A DNA stretch of 7,059 nucleotides from Lentisphaeria bacterium UBA1784 (GCA_002315455.1 DCGG01000047.1:1787-8845), one strand, 5' to 3'; shown: positions 1 through 6,065, counted from the stretch's first letter. The notes: generated by a model not told the origin, from the letters alone. Program-made: numbers and translations.

Positions 1-73
1 CCGCCAGAATGGCGATGATACCCACCACCACCATCAGCTCGACGAGGGTAAAGGCGAGCTTCCGTTGCTTCAT
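1..73 (-). CDS. Pseudopilin-like protein, N-terminal fragment (cut by window edge)
   Basis: Only the first 24 codons are present; the rest lies left of position 1. The translation starts MKQRKLAFTLVELMVVVG and continues into the hydrophobic helix, which is the prepilin-type N-terminal methylation segment: a short basic leader, FTLVE with Glu at +5 of the processed protein, then a membrane helix. Such proteins are cleaved by a prepilin peptidase and assembled into type II secretion or type IV pilus-like filaments. The residue before the Phe is Ala rather than the classical Gly. The ATG (71-73) is preceded by GGAG about six bases upstream. It lies downstream of, and in the same direction as, the paralogue at 201-1019, with which it shares 56 identical bases at the 5' end. 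The body, and therefore any specific role, cannot be seen. Confidence 0.85.
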   Translation of the reverse strand, partial: MKQRKLAFTLVELMVVVGIIAILA

Positions 74-99
74 GACGATCTCCAAAATATGGTTATGGT
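1..99. repeat. Direct repeat, copy 1 (pseudopilin 5' end and leader)
   Basis: Positions 1-99 match 947-1045 at 93 of 99 bases with no gaps. Bases 1-56 are identical to 947-1002, and 69-89 (start codon, ribosome binding site and leader) are identical to 1015-1035. The left end of the repeat is set by the window edge, so it may be longer. It marks a tandem paralogous copy of the N-terminal coding and leader region. Confidence 0.9.
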
Positions 100-200
100 A
101 TCAGGCGGGATCCCGCGGAAACGAATGCTGACGTCTCTTCACTGTTTTGCAAAGGGAAAAAACCCTTGAAAACGCGCGCAAAAGACGGTTATGGGACTGA
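74..200 (-). other. Intergenic leader region between the two minus-strand pseudopilin genes
   Basis: These 127 bases separate the stop of the second pseudopilin gene from the start of the first. They hold the ribosome binding site, the 12-bp palindrome at 105-116, a box at 136-149 that reads CAAAACAGTGAAGA on the minus strand and recurs upstream of the second gene, and a small hairpin at 152-167 (AAGGG, six-base loop, CCCTT). The hairpin has no T-tract after it on the minus strand, so it is not a convincing terminator. I see no strong -35/-10 pair here. Confidence 0.5.
105..116. promoter_or_regulatory. Perfect 12-bp palindrome in the leader of the first pseudopilin gene
   Basis: GCGGGATCCCGC is a perfect palindrome about 32 bases upstream of the ATG at 73. 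It could be an operator or a small hairpin in the leader RNA. The matching place in the second copy (about 1051-1062) does not keep the palindrome, which argues against a shared essential function. No regulator can be named. Confidence 0.3.
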
Positions 201-1019
201 TCACTTCTTGTTGGGATCCAGCCAGTCATCTTCCACGATCTTCACGGCCTCGGTCCCGGCGGGGCAGAATTTCGCGCTCGTATCGCTATCCTTATCCGCA
301 GTCAATTCATCCTTGGTGAGGGATTCAGAGTGTCCGTCAAGGAAGAACACATTGGTCATGCCGCCATGGATATCCACGAAGGCGCCGGGTTTGTGTCCGC
401 TACCATCACTGGCGGAACTTTTCAGTTTGACAATGGGAGTCGCCGCAAGTTCCGTGTCATTGAGGTACGCGCTACATCCTCCCAAGACCAGCATGCTGGG
501 AGAGACCTGATAATTATCCTTGTAGGTCAGGTTCTTCGTGCCGCGGAAATCAAATCCGTAAAACGCCTTGGGGTTGCCCTTGAATTTTTCCTGTTTGGAG
601 GAGTAAACCATGCCGTAAGCCTCCGAGCAGGAATTCTTTTTTTCCTTGTCCGTTGCTCCGGCGAGGTTGGCGTTGTAGGTGTAATCCAAGGCCGGACAAC
701 GGTAGGCTGAAAGGTCCTGAACCTGATTGATCAGAACAAGGTAACTGATCCAAGATATCCGTCCAGTCACGGCACTCATGCTGTCCTTGGTATCAAAGGA
801 GCTGGGGGCCCGGGTGCCGGAAACAAGATAACTGCCATGGGAATTCATTACCGGAAACACGGTTTTCATGACCTGAGTTTGATTGCTGGAGCACTTGGTC
901 CGCATGGCGGAAACCCGGGCGTAGTTCAGGGAGGGCAGGATCATACCCGCCAGAATGGCGATGATACCCACCACCACCATCAGCTCGACGAGGGTAAAGG
1001 CGTGTTTCTGTTGTTTCAT
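201..1019 (-). CDS. Pseudopilin with prepilin-type N-terminus and H-X9-DG motif
   Basis: A 272-residue protein. Residues 1-7 are a short basic leader, and residues 8-30 are the prepilin methylation motif and transmembrane helix (FTLVELMVVVGIIAIL), with Glu12 at +5 of the predicted mature protein and Ala7 before the cleavage site. After the helix comes a globular part with Cys at 43, 108, 131, 182 and 252. His218, nine residues, then Asp228-Gly229 is an exact H-X9-DG motif, typical of the large prepilin-like families of Lentisphaerae and Planctomycetes. Its likely place is the inner membrane or periplasm, as a filament subunit or a surface/secretion protein; the substrate is unknown. I chose the ATG at 1019 over the in-frame ATG at 1031 because GGAG lies six bases before 1019 and the same arrangement exists in the neighbouring paralogue; the longer form would add MEIV. 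Confidence 0.88.
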   Translation of the reverse strand: MKQQKHAFTLVELMVVVGIIAILAGMILPSLNYARVSAMRTKCSSNQTQVMKTVFPVMNSHGSYLVSGTRAPSSFDTKDSMSAVTGRISWISYLVLINQVQDLSAYRCPALDYTYNANLAGATDKEKKNSCSEAYGMVYSSKQEKFKGNPKAFYGFDFRGTKNLTYKDNYQVSPSMLVLGGCSAYLNDTELAATPIVKLKSSASDGSGHKPGAFVDIHGGMTNVFFLDGHSESLTKDELTADKDSDTSAKFCPAGTEAVKIVEDDWLDPNKK

Positions 1020-1045
1020 GACGATCTCCAAAATAGGGTTAAGGT
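947..1045. repeat. Direct repeat, copy 2 (pseudopilin 5' end and leader)
   Basis: This partner of 1-99 is identical over 947-1002 and 93/99 overall. It covers the first codons, the ribosome binding site and the leader of the H-X9-DG pseudopilin gene. Part of it (946-971) is also an exact 26-base inverted match to 1298-1323 in the divergent pseudopilin gene. Confidence 0.9.
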
Positions 1046-1069
1046 GACAAACAGGATTTCTCGGGGATA

Positions 1070-1100
1070 AATATGATGTTTCTTCGCTGTTTTGTCAAGG
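1070..1100 (-). promoter_or_regulatory. Possible promoter of the H-X9-DG pseudopilin gene
   Basis: On the minus strand a perfect TTGACA (-35, positions 1100-1095) is followed after 19 bases by CATATT (1075-1070). The -35 is consensus, but the spacer is longer than the usual 17 and the -10 matches only four of six. The conserved box CAAAACAGCGAAGA (1096-1083) begins inside this element and is shared with the region upstream of the neighbouring gene. Confidence 0.35.
1083..1096 (-). promoter_or_regulatory. Conserved upstream box shared with 136-149
   Basis: CAAAACAGCGAAGA (minus strand) here and CAAAACAGTGAAGA at 149-136 differ by one base. They lie at almost the same distance (64 and 63 bases) from their start codons. 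Each is preceded on the minus strand by a small hairpin: 1101-1113 (GGGG/CCCC) here and 152-167 there. It may be a shared promoter or regulator site, or simply residual similarity from the duplication. Confidence 0.4.
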
Positions 1101-1149
1101 GGAAACGCCCCGGAAAATGCTTTTTTTTCAAAAAAACCGACTTCCGCTA

Positions 1150-1178
1150 TTGAAAAATCCCCCAAATGCAGGCATAAT
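1150..1178 (+). promoter_or_regulatory. Sigma70-type promoter of the plus-strand pseudopilin gene
   Basis: TTGAAA (1150-1155), a 17-base spacer, then CATAAT (1173-1178), each five of six to consensus. Transcription would begin near 1185, giving a leader of about 68 bases before the ATG at 1253. The 233-base divergent region 1020-1252 holds this promoter and the weaker minus-strand one, and no other gene. Confidence 0.65.
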
Positions 1179-1252
1179 ATAGAGAAAACATCCCGTCCGT
1201 TCCCGCAGGGGCGGCGGATTTCGTTTCGATCACGTCAAAAAAAGAGGGAAAT

Positions 1253-1981
1253 ATGCTGAAGCGCAATCTGTTTACGTTGGTGGAACTTCTGGTGGTCGTG
1301 GGTATCATCGCCATTCTGGCGGGAATGATCCTGCCGGCGGTGGTGGGGGCCCAGCAGCAAGGCCGCATCACGCAGGCCAAAAGCGACATGTCCGCCATCA
1401 CCATGGCCCTGAAGGGTGTGGAAAATACCTACGGGAAAATCGTGACAAAAGATGGTTCCTACTACAAATTCGACGGAAAAAGGGCGGATATATGGAAGAC
1501 GGAACAGAGTGGCTCAACGGAGCAGGAAGCCGGTATCCGTTTGGGGGATGACGAGCAAAGTACCGGCAACGCTTGGTACAAGGCCTACTTCCCCTTCATC
1601 GCAGAATTGACTGTCCCTGCACAAAAAAACGGGAGCTCATACGTCATCGGAACGATGAATACAAACAAGCGCCGCATCTCCTTTCTCGAGCCTCAATCCG
1701 GCTACAACCCCGCCGATTCTTACAGCTCCACCGAAAATAAGTTGAAACTTTGGAGGGACCCCTGGGGGTCCCAGTATTGCATCTTGATCCGCACCTCTTC
1801 CAGCGTGTATCTTGAGCATCCTGCGAAAAAAGAGAGAGTCAGCGGTAGCCCCAATAAGGACAAAATGCTTTCCGGTACGGTTTCGATCTACTCCTTTGGC
1901 CCCAACGCCAAAAACGATTACGCGGACAACGCGACTTTGGGCGGACCTGTCGGCACCGACGACATCGCCAGCTGGGAGTGA
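1253..1981 (+). CDS. GspG-like major pseudopilin
   Basis: A 242-residue protein with leader MLKRNL followed by FTLVELL, Glu11 at +5, and a hydrophobic helix to about residue 29. The residue before the cleavage point is Leu6, not Gly. The C-terminal half follows the GspG/PulG plan: LWRDPWGSQY (167-175 region), then SIYSFGPNAKND (211-222) and a final DDIASW (236-241), which corresponds to the calcium-binding loop and Asp-Ile-x-x-Trp ending of major type II secretion pseudopilins. The insert between helix and DPWG (about 60-165) is longer than in classical GspG of about 140 residues. It probably acts as a filament subunit at the inner membrane. GAGG lies a few bases before the ATG, and a good promoter and a terminator bracket it as a single-gene transcript. 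It might not be the true GspG of a secretion system, because no gspD/E/F genes are visible. Confidence 0.85.
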   Translation: MLKRNLFTLVELLVVVGIIAILAGMILPAVVGAQQQGRITQAKSDMSAITMALKGVENTYGKIVTKDGSYYKFDGKRADIWKTEQSGSTEQEAGIRLGDDEQSTGNAWYKAYFPFIAELTVPAQKNGSSYVIGTMNTNKRRISFLEPQSGYNPADSYSSTENKLKLWRDPWGSQYCILIRTSSSVYLEHPAKKERVSGSPNKDKMLSGTVSIYSFGPNAKNDYADNATLGGPVGTDDIASWE

Positions 1982-2042
1982 TTTCCCCGGGCTTGCGCCG
2001 GATGGCTCCTTCGCATCTTGCGGGAGCAGTACGGACAGCAGA

Positions 2043-2090
2043 CAAAAAATACGGAGCGGACGGCACAAGGTGTTTCCCGCTCCTTTTTTT
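2043..2090. terminator. Bidirectional intrinsic terminator between convergent genes
   Basis: GGAGCGG (2053-2059) pairs with CCGCTCC (2077-2083), a perfect 7-bp GC-rich stem, followed on the plus strand by seven T (2084-2090). The loop can form a short extra CAC/GTG pairing. On the minus strand the same stem is followed, after three bases, by six T (complement of A at 2043-2048). It therefore serves both the pseudopilin gene ending at 1981 and the membrane-protein operon ending at 2130. Confidence 0.85.
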
Positions 2091-2129
2091 ACCGTTCGGA
2101 TGGGATGACTGCGGCTCCCGCCGGGGGGA

Positions 2130-3578
2130 CTACGGAGGATCCTGCAACGGATTCCGCCCGAAGCGCTCCACGATGGCAGGAAGCCGGTAGAACTGCTTGC
2201 GGTTGAAGAAGCTGAAGAAAAGAAAGTCCGCCGCATCCCGCTCCCCCGCCCGCCGGAGAAATTCTTTCACCACCGGGCCATCGGGGTCGAACTCCCACGC
2301 CATGCAGAAGAGGTTTCCGAGGAACGTGCTCCGGAACTTCTGCGTGAAGTGCTCCGGGCCCGAACGGTATCCCTCGTAGGCAATGCAGAACGGCGCGTAT
2401 GCCCCCACCGAGCCCGTCACCGCTCCCCAGAGGATCAGCGCGAGGGCCGCTCCCTTCCACGCACGGAGAGAGACGGCGGCGATCCGGGGTACGTCGAGGA
2501 TCATCCGGCCGGCGAAGTACCACAGCAACGGGATCGTCACGATGAGATACCGGAACCCGTAGGCCGCTCCGCCGTATTCGTCGGTGATGCCGAGGTAGAG
2601 CAGCACCGCCCCCGCAACCGCGAGAAGCGTCCCCCGCTCCGCTACCGTGAGGCGCTTCCGCAACGCAAACACCGCCGGGAACGCCAGCAGAAGGAAGGGC
2701 TGATAACTGAAGAGGCCCCGGGCACCGAGAAGGTTCTCCCACGCATATTCCAGCCAGTTTTTGTTGGTTCCGGCGAAGAAGGTGCCGCCTGTCCCCACGT
2801 AGAGAGGCAGGAGCGTCCCGTAAGCGTAAAGGTTCAGAAGACCGTGGAAGATGAGCGTTCCGGCTCCGGCGCATCCGGCGGCAAGGTCGCTCCCCAACTG
2901 CTTCCCCGGCGGCGCGGAAAAGGGCAGGACCGCCAGCACCATTCCGCCGAAAACCGCTCCGGAGGGCAGGTCCAGCCAGCCGAGAACGCCTGCAGAAAGT
3001 CCCGCAAGCGCGGCCGGGAGCATCCCCGGGCGGCGGCGGAATTTCTCCAGCGTGACGAAGGTCCCGAGGGCCGCCAGAGCCGCCGGAGTATGGTTGTTGA
3101 GGACGGTGTCGTAGGCGAAGATCCAGCCGGTGAGAACGCAGGCGGCGGCGAGGCCCGCCTTCAGCGGAAGCGTCCCTCCGCGGACCCGCCGGAAGGCGTT
3201 GAAAAGCCACCAGTAGAGCAGAAGCGCCGTGAGGTTTCCCCACAAGGCGTTGATCCGGAAGACAAGTTGATGGTAGTCGGTGCGGAAACTCTTGCCGGTG
3301 AACTTGTGGAACGCTCCGTAGAGGCTCCCCGCAAGGAAGGTGGCCGGCAGCGGTTTGTCGGAGTAGCGGCGGCCATTGCGCTCCACCCGGTCCACCGTCG
3401 GGAAGCAGGAGCGCTCGATGGCGAACTCTCCGCGCTCTCCCCACGCCTCGATGACGGCGAAGCGGCTGGCTTCATTGCCGGAGATGCTCACGTCGGGCTG
3501 TGTGCAGAGCAGGTTCACGGCGAGGATCAGAAGTCCTCCGCCAATCAGCAGAAAACGGCCTTTCCTGCGGGCCGTCAA
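2130..3578 (-). CDS. Multi-pass membrane protein resembling GT-C glycosyltransferases
   Basis: A 482-residue, very hydrophobic protein with roughly ten to twelve membrane segments, for example near 9-25, 109-128, 141-157, 185-220, 231-249, 286-304, 315-331, 341-360 and 374-395. The loop after the first helix holds GNEASRFA (34-41) and later YSDKP (72-76). An acidic residue (Glu36) in the first outer loop is the pattern of GT-C enzymes, which move sugars from lipid-phosphate carriers to envelope acceptors. Other striking motifs are NNHT (161-164) and EYGGAAYGFRY (334-344). The donor and acceptor are unknown, and membership of GT-C is inferred from pattern only. The start is TTG (3578-3576) overlapping the ruvA stop in TTGA, with GGGAG nine bases upstream, so translation is probably coupled to ruvA. 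It is the last gene of the nadC-ruvA operon. Confidence 0.8.
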   Translation of the reverse strand: MTARRKGRFLLIGGGLLILAVNLLCTQPDVSISGNEASRFAVIEAWGERGEFAIERSCFPTVDRVERNGRRYSDKPLPATFLAGSLYGAFHKFTGKSFRTDYHQLVFRINALWGNLTALLLYWWLFNAFRRVRGGTLPLKAGLAAACVLTGWIFAYDTVLNNHTPAALAALGTFVTLEKFRRRPGMLPAALAGLSAGVLGWLDLPSGAVFGGMVLAVLPFSAPPGKQLGSDLAAGCAGAGTLIFHGLLNLYAYGTLLPLYVGTGGTFFAGTNKNWLEYAWENLLGARGLFSYQPFLLLAFPAVFALRKRLTVAERGTLLAVAGAVLLYLGITDEYGGAAYGFRYLIVTIPLLWYFAGRMILDVPRIAAVSLRAWKGAALALILWGAVTGSVGAYAPFCIAYEGYRSGPEHFTQKFRSTFLGNLFCMAWEFDPDGPVVKEFLRRAGERDAADFLFFSFFNRKQFYRLPAIVERFGRNPLQDPP

Positions 3579-4171
3579 AAGGCCAGTCTCCCGAGGGCGG
3601 CGCGTAAAAGTTGTTCGCTGTCCATCTTGGCGGCATCCGGCTCCTCGAGGATGGCGTTCAGCACCCGGTTGACGGCATCCTTCTTGTAGCCCAGCTGTTC
3701 CAGCGCGAGAGCCGCATCGGCCGCCGCCGAGCTGGCGGTGGGTGCGGCGGCTCCGGCGGCTCCGGGCAAGTCGGAGAGTTTGCCCTTCAGTTCCACGATC
3801 ATCCGTTCGGCTGTGCGTTTGCCGATGCCGGGGATGTTGGAGAGGGCCTTCACGTCGCCGGAAGCGATGGCGGCGCAGAAGTTCGCGGGGGGCATGGCGC
3901 CGAGGATCCCGAGGGCGATCTTGCCGCCGATGCCGGAGACGCTGAGCAGCGCCCGGAAAAGTCCCTTCTCCTCGGGCGTGGCAAAGCCGAAAAGCGAGAT
4001 GGCATCCTCCCGGACAATGGTGATGACGTGGAGCTTCACCGGATTTTCCGGCAGAGGCAGTTTGTCGAAGGTGGCAAGCGAGATGGCCACCTCGTAACCG
4101 ACGCCGTTCACGTCGATGATGCAGCGGGAGTATTCACTCTCCAGCAGGATTCCGCTGAGGTACGCAATCAT
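3575..4171 (-). CDS. ruvA: Holliday junction branch migration protein RuvA
   Basis: 198 residues (E. coli RuvA has 203). RuvA tetramers bind four-way DNA junctions and load the RuvB motor for branch migration in recombination and repair. Residues 1-62 form the OB-fold domain, starting MIAYLSGILLE; Glu55 and Asp56 (in REDAISLFGF) match the acidic pin. Two helix-hairpin-helix motifs follow: around SVSGIGGKIA (77-86) and NIPGIGKRTA (112-121). An Ala-rich linker (about 137-154) leads to the C-terminal RuvB-binding domain ending RAALGRLAF. GGAGAA directly precedes the ATG at 4171, which overlaps the nadC stop in ATGA. The frame stays open upstream, but sequence before this Met is only the shadow of nadC. 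ruvB and ruvC are not adjacent in this window. Confidence 0.97.
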   Translation of the reverse strand: MIAYLSGILLESEYSRCIIDVNGVGYEVAISLATFDKLPLPENPVKLHVITIVREDAISLFGFATPEEKGLFRALLSVSGIGGKIALGILGAMPPANFCAAIASGDVKALSNIPGIGKRTAERMIVELKGKLSDLPGAAGAAAPTASSAAADAALALEQLGYKKDAVNRVLNAILEEPDAAKMDSEQLLRAALGRLAF

Positions 4172-5046
4172 TTCTCCACCTCGATGTCCAACGAGATGTC
4201 GGCGGACTTCACCGAATGGGTCAGCGCGCCGCTGGAAACGTAGTCCAAGCCCAGCTTGGCGAGCCGGGGCAGCCGTTCGATGGTGATGTTGCCGGAGCCT
4301 TCCAGTTTGGCCCGTCCGGCGTTGATGCGGATGGCTTCCTGCATCATCTCGTCGGACATATTGTCCAGCAGAATGTACTCCGCGCCGGCCTCCGCCGCCT
4401 GCCGGACTTCGTCCAGTTTGTCGGCTTCCACCTCGATCTCCAGATCGGGCCAGGCCGCACGGGCGCGCTTCACGGAACGGGCGATGGCGCCGTCGCCTTC
4501 CAGCGCGGCCATTTCCCGGTGGTTGTCCTTGATCATCACCCGGTCGAAGAGGCCGATGCGGTGGTTTCCGCCGCCGCCTGCCGCTACGGCATACTTTTCC
4601 AGATTCCGGTAGCCGGGAGTGGTCTTGCGGGTATCGAGGATGACGGTCCTGCTTCCGGCCAGGGCGGCGGCATAGCGCCGGGACGCGGTGGCTACTCCGC
4701 AGAGCCGCTGGAGGAAGTTCAGCGCGGTCCGCTCCGCCGTGAGGACTCCCCGGGCGTTGCCCGCAATCTCGGCCAGAATCTCCCCTTTCTGACAGACGTC
4801 GCCATCCGCCTTTTTGGGCGTGAAGACAAGCGTGGAATCCACGGCCTTGAAGACCCGTTCCGCCACGGCGAGTCCGGCGAGGGCCATGTCCGGCTCCTTG
4901 CAGAGCAGTGCGGCGCGGCACTGGGCGGTGGCGGGGACCACGGAGTTTGTGGTGGTGTCGCCGCGGTCGCCCAGGTCTTCCTCCAAGGCGAGGGTGATCA
5001 GGGTATCCACCCGCTTCCAGTCGATGGGGGGCAATTTGCGTTCCAT
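4168..5046 (-). CDS. nadC: Nicotinate-nucleotide pyrophosphorylase (quinolinate phosphoribosyltransferase)
   Basis: 292 residues (E. coli NadC 297). It converts quinolinate and PRPP to nicotinate mononucleotide, CO2 and pyrophosphate in de novo NAD synthesis in the cytoplasm. Visible family motifs are EEDLGDRGDTT (22-32), TAERTALNFLQRLCGVAT (103-120), DTRKTTPG (138-145), HRIGLFDRVMIKDNH (162-176), EVEADK (205-210), LLDNMS (226-231), LEGSGNIT (248-255) and SSGALTHS (271-278). The basic residues of DTRKT and HR and the acidic EVE and LDN positions form the active site in this family, and all are present. The ATG at 5046 has a strong AGGAGG seven bases upstream, so the open frame reaching further upstream is not used. 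It is the first gene of the operon with ruvA and the membrane protein. nadA and nadB are not in the window. Confidence 0.97.
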   Translation of the reverse strand: MERKLPPIDWKRVDTLITLALEEDLGDRGDTTTNSVVPATAQCRAALLCKEPDMALAGLAVAERVFKAVDSTLVFTPKKADGDVCQKGEILAEIAGNARGVLTAERTALNFLQRLCGVATASRRYAAALAGSRTVILDTRKTTPGYRNLEKYAVAAGGGGNHRIGLFDRVMIKDNHREMAALEGDGAIARSVKRARAAWPDLEIEVEADKLDEVRQAAEAGAEYILLDNMSDEMMQEAIRINAGRAKLEGSGNITIERLPRLAKLGLDYVSSGALTHSVKSADISLDIEVEK

Positions 5047-5094
5047 AGGGGTTCCTCCTGAAATATGAAAAGTTTCCTTGATGGTCTGCGCTAC

Positions 5095-5123
5095 AATATA
5101 CCGTTTCCCTGCGGGAAATGCAA
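5095..5123 (-). promoter_or_regulatory. Promoter of the nadC-ruvA operon
   Basis: On the minus strand TTGCAT (5123-5118), an exact 17-base spacer and TATATT (5100-5095). The -10 is five of six and the -35 four of six to consensus. The predicted transcript starts near 5088, about 40 bases before the nadC ATG. It begins only 13 bases after the prmA stop, so nadC probably has its own promoter as well as possible read-through from prmA. Confidence 0.65.
5104..5118. promoter_or_regulatory. Inverted repeat inside the nadC promoter spacer (candidate operator)
   Basis: TTTCCC-TGC-GGGAAA is a perfect 6-bp inverted repeat with a three-base centre, lying between the -35 and -10 of the nadC promoter. 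That position suits a repressor operator, possibly one sensing NAD or nicotinate status, but I cannot match it to a known NadR, NiaR, NrtR or NadQ site. No T-tract follows, so it is not an intrinsic terminator for prmA. Confidence 0.4.
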
Positions 5124-5135
5124 CGGGAGCGGATC

Positions 5136-6020
5136 TCATTCCCTCATTTGGAAGAGGCCGCTGGTCCACTCCTTCAGCGTGGCCCGGTGAAGTTCCCTGA
5201 ATCCCAGCTCCTGATAGGAGGTGCTGACGTGATCGAACTCCGCACTGAGGATGCCCGCGAGAGTGAGGTATCCGCCGGGACGGACCCAACTTGCGATGTT
5301 CTCCCGGAAGCGCAGAAGCAGGTGCGCGAGAATGTTGGCGCAGACCAGATCGAACTTCCGCCCTCCTGCGGTGTAGTCGGCGGCATCGCCCACCACCGGT
5401 TCGAAATCCGGAAAGCCGTTGCGCTGGAAGTTCTCCTTGGCCACCAGCACCGCATCGGGATCGAAGTCGAAGGCCTCCACGAAGTCGTAGCCACGGAGTT
5501 TCGCAGCGATGCTCAGGATCCCTGAGCCGCATCCGGCATCCAGCATGCTCCGGACGCCCTCCCGCCCGGCCAGTTTGTCAACAGTCTGCAGGCAATAGAA
5601 TGTGGTGGCGTGCTGGCCGGTGCCGAAACTCATGCCTGGATCCAGCGTCAGGACCTTCTGGCCGGGCTTGGGGGAATACTTGATCCAGCTGGGATTAATC
5701 GCCAGCGTGGGGGAGATCTCGATGGTGTGGAAATACTTCTTCCACGCCTCGGCCCAGTCCTCCTTCTTCAGCGTGAAGCGGCGGATGCCCCCCAGCCGGA
5801 CACCGTATCCCTGCCATTGGGGCAGAAGTTCGCGGATCTGCGCTTCGGCGGCATCGGCCTCCGCCATGGTGCCGAAGTAGAGGGTGTGGCGCAGGGCCCG
5901 GACCTCCTTGTCCTCCCAGCTGCTGAACTGAAACTCCAGCGAGGAGAGAAACTCCGCGCCGAGATCGAAATCCTCCCCGGAATCCTCCAGAGAGACGCAA
6001 AAAAGTTGTTCGTCTGCCAT
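5136..6020 (-). CDS. prmA: Ribosomal protein L11 methyltransferase PrmA
   Basis: 294 residues (E. coli PrmA 293). It uses S-adenosylmethionine to methylate ribosomal protein L11 at several amino groups. Residues 1-100 form the substrate-recognition part ending in the family signature KKEDWAEAWKKYF (85-97). The linker and catalytic domain hold LDPGMSFGTGQHATT (126-140), the SAM-binding loop LDAGCGSGILSIAA (160-173), the acidic FDFDPDAV (184-191), and ANILAHLL (228-235), where Asn-Ile-Leu is characteristic of PrmA. The C-terminus (LKEWTSGLFQMRE) also fits the family. AAGGA lies eight bases before the ATG at 6020. It is transcribed divergently from rsmD, another ribosome methyltransferase, and lies 89 bases upstream of nadC. 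Confidence 0.96.
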   Translation of the reverse strand: MADEQLFCVSLEDSGEDFDLGAEFLSSLEFQFSSWEDKEVRALRHTLYFGTMAEADAAEAQIRELLPQWQGYGVRLGGIRRFTLKKEDWAEAWKKYFHTIEISPTLAINPSWIKYSPKPGQKVLTLDPGMSFGTGQHATTFYCLQTVDKLAGREGVRSMLDAGCGSGILSIAAKLRGYDFVEAFDFDPDAVLVAKENFQRNGFPDFEPVVGDAADYTAGGRKFDLVCANILAHLLLRFRENIASWVRPGGYLTLAGILSAEFDHVSTSYQELGFRELHRATLKEWTSGLFQMRE

Positions 6021-6065
6021 GATCTGTTTCCTTCAAGAAGTGTGAACCCTCCGGTTTCCTTTCAT

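Noticed and set aside
152..167. Hairpin AAGGG/CCCTT with six-base loop as a terminator of the H-X9-DG pseudopilin gene
   Set aside because: The stem is only five base pairs and no T-tract follows on the minus strand; the Ts are in the loop.
1101..1135. GGGG/CCCC hairpin followed by a T-run on the plus strand as a terminator
   Set aside because: The T-run starts about nine bases after a four-base-pair stem, and no plus-strand gene ends upstream of it.
2089..3444. 451-residue minus-strand open frame overlapping the membrane protein in another frame
   Set aside because: It is rich in Arg, Pro, Gly and Ala, as expected of an out-of-frame reading of GC-rich coding DNA, and the overlapping frame has clear membrane helices, a coupled start and a proper end before the terminator.
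2349..3689. 446-residue plus-strand open frame antisense to the membrane protein and the end of ruvA
   Set aside because: Composition is low-complexity Arg/Glu/Gly/Pro without domains, and it crosses two well-supported genes on the other strand. It is a GC-rich shadow.
4172..4921. N-terminal extension of the ruvA frame through nadC
   Set aside because: RuvA similarity begins exactly at the Met at 4171, which has GGAGAA upstream. The extension is an out-of-frame reading of nadC.
5047..5532. N-terminal extension of the nadC frame into prmA
   Set aside because: NadC has family length from the Met at 5046 with a strong AGGAGG. The extra part covers the promoter and reads prmA out of frame.
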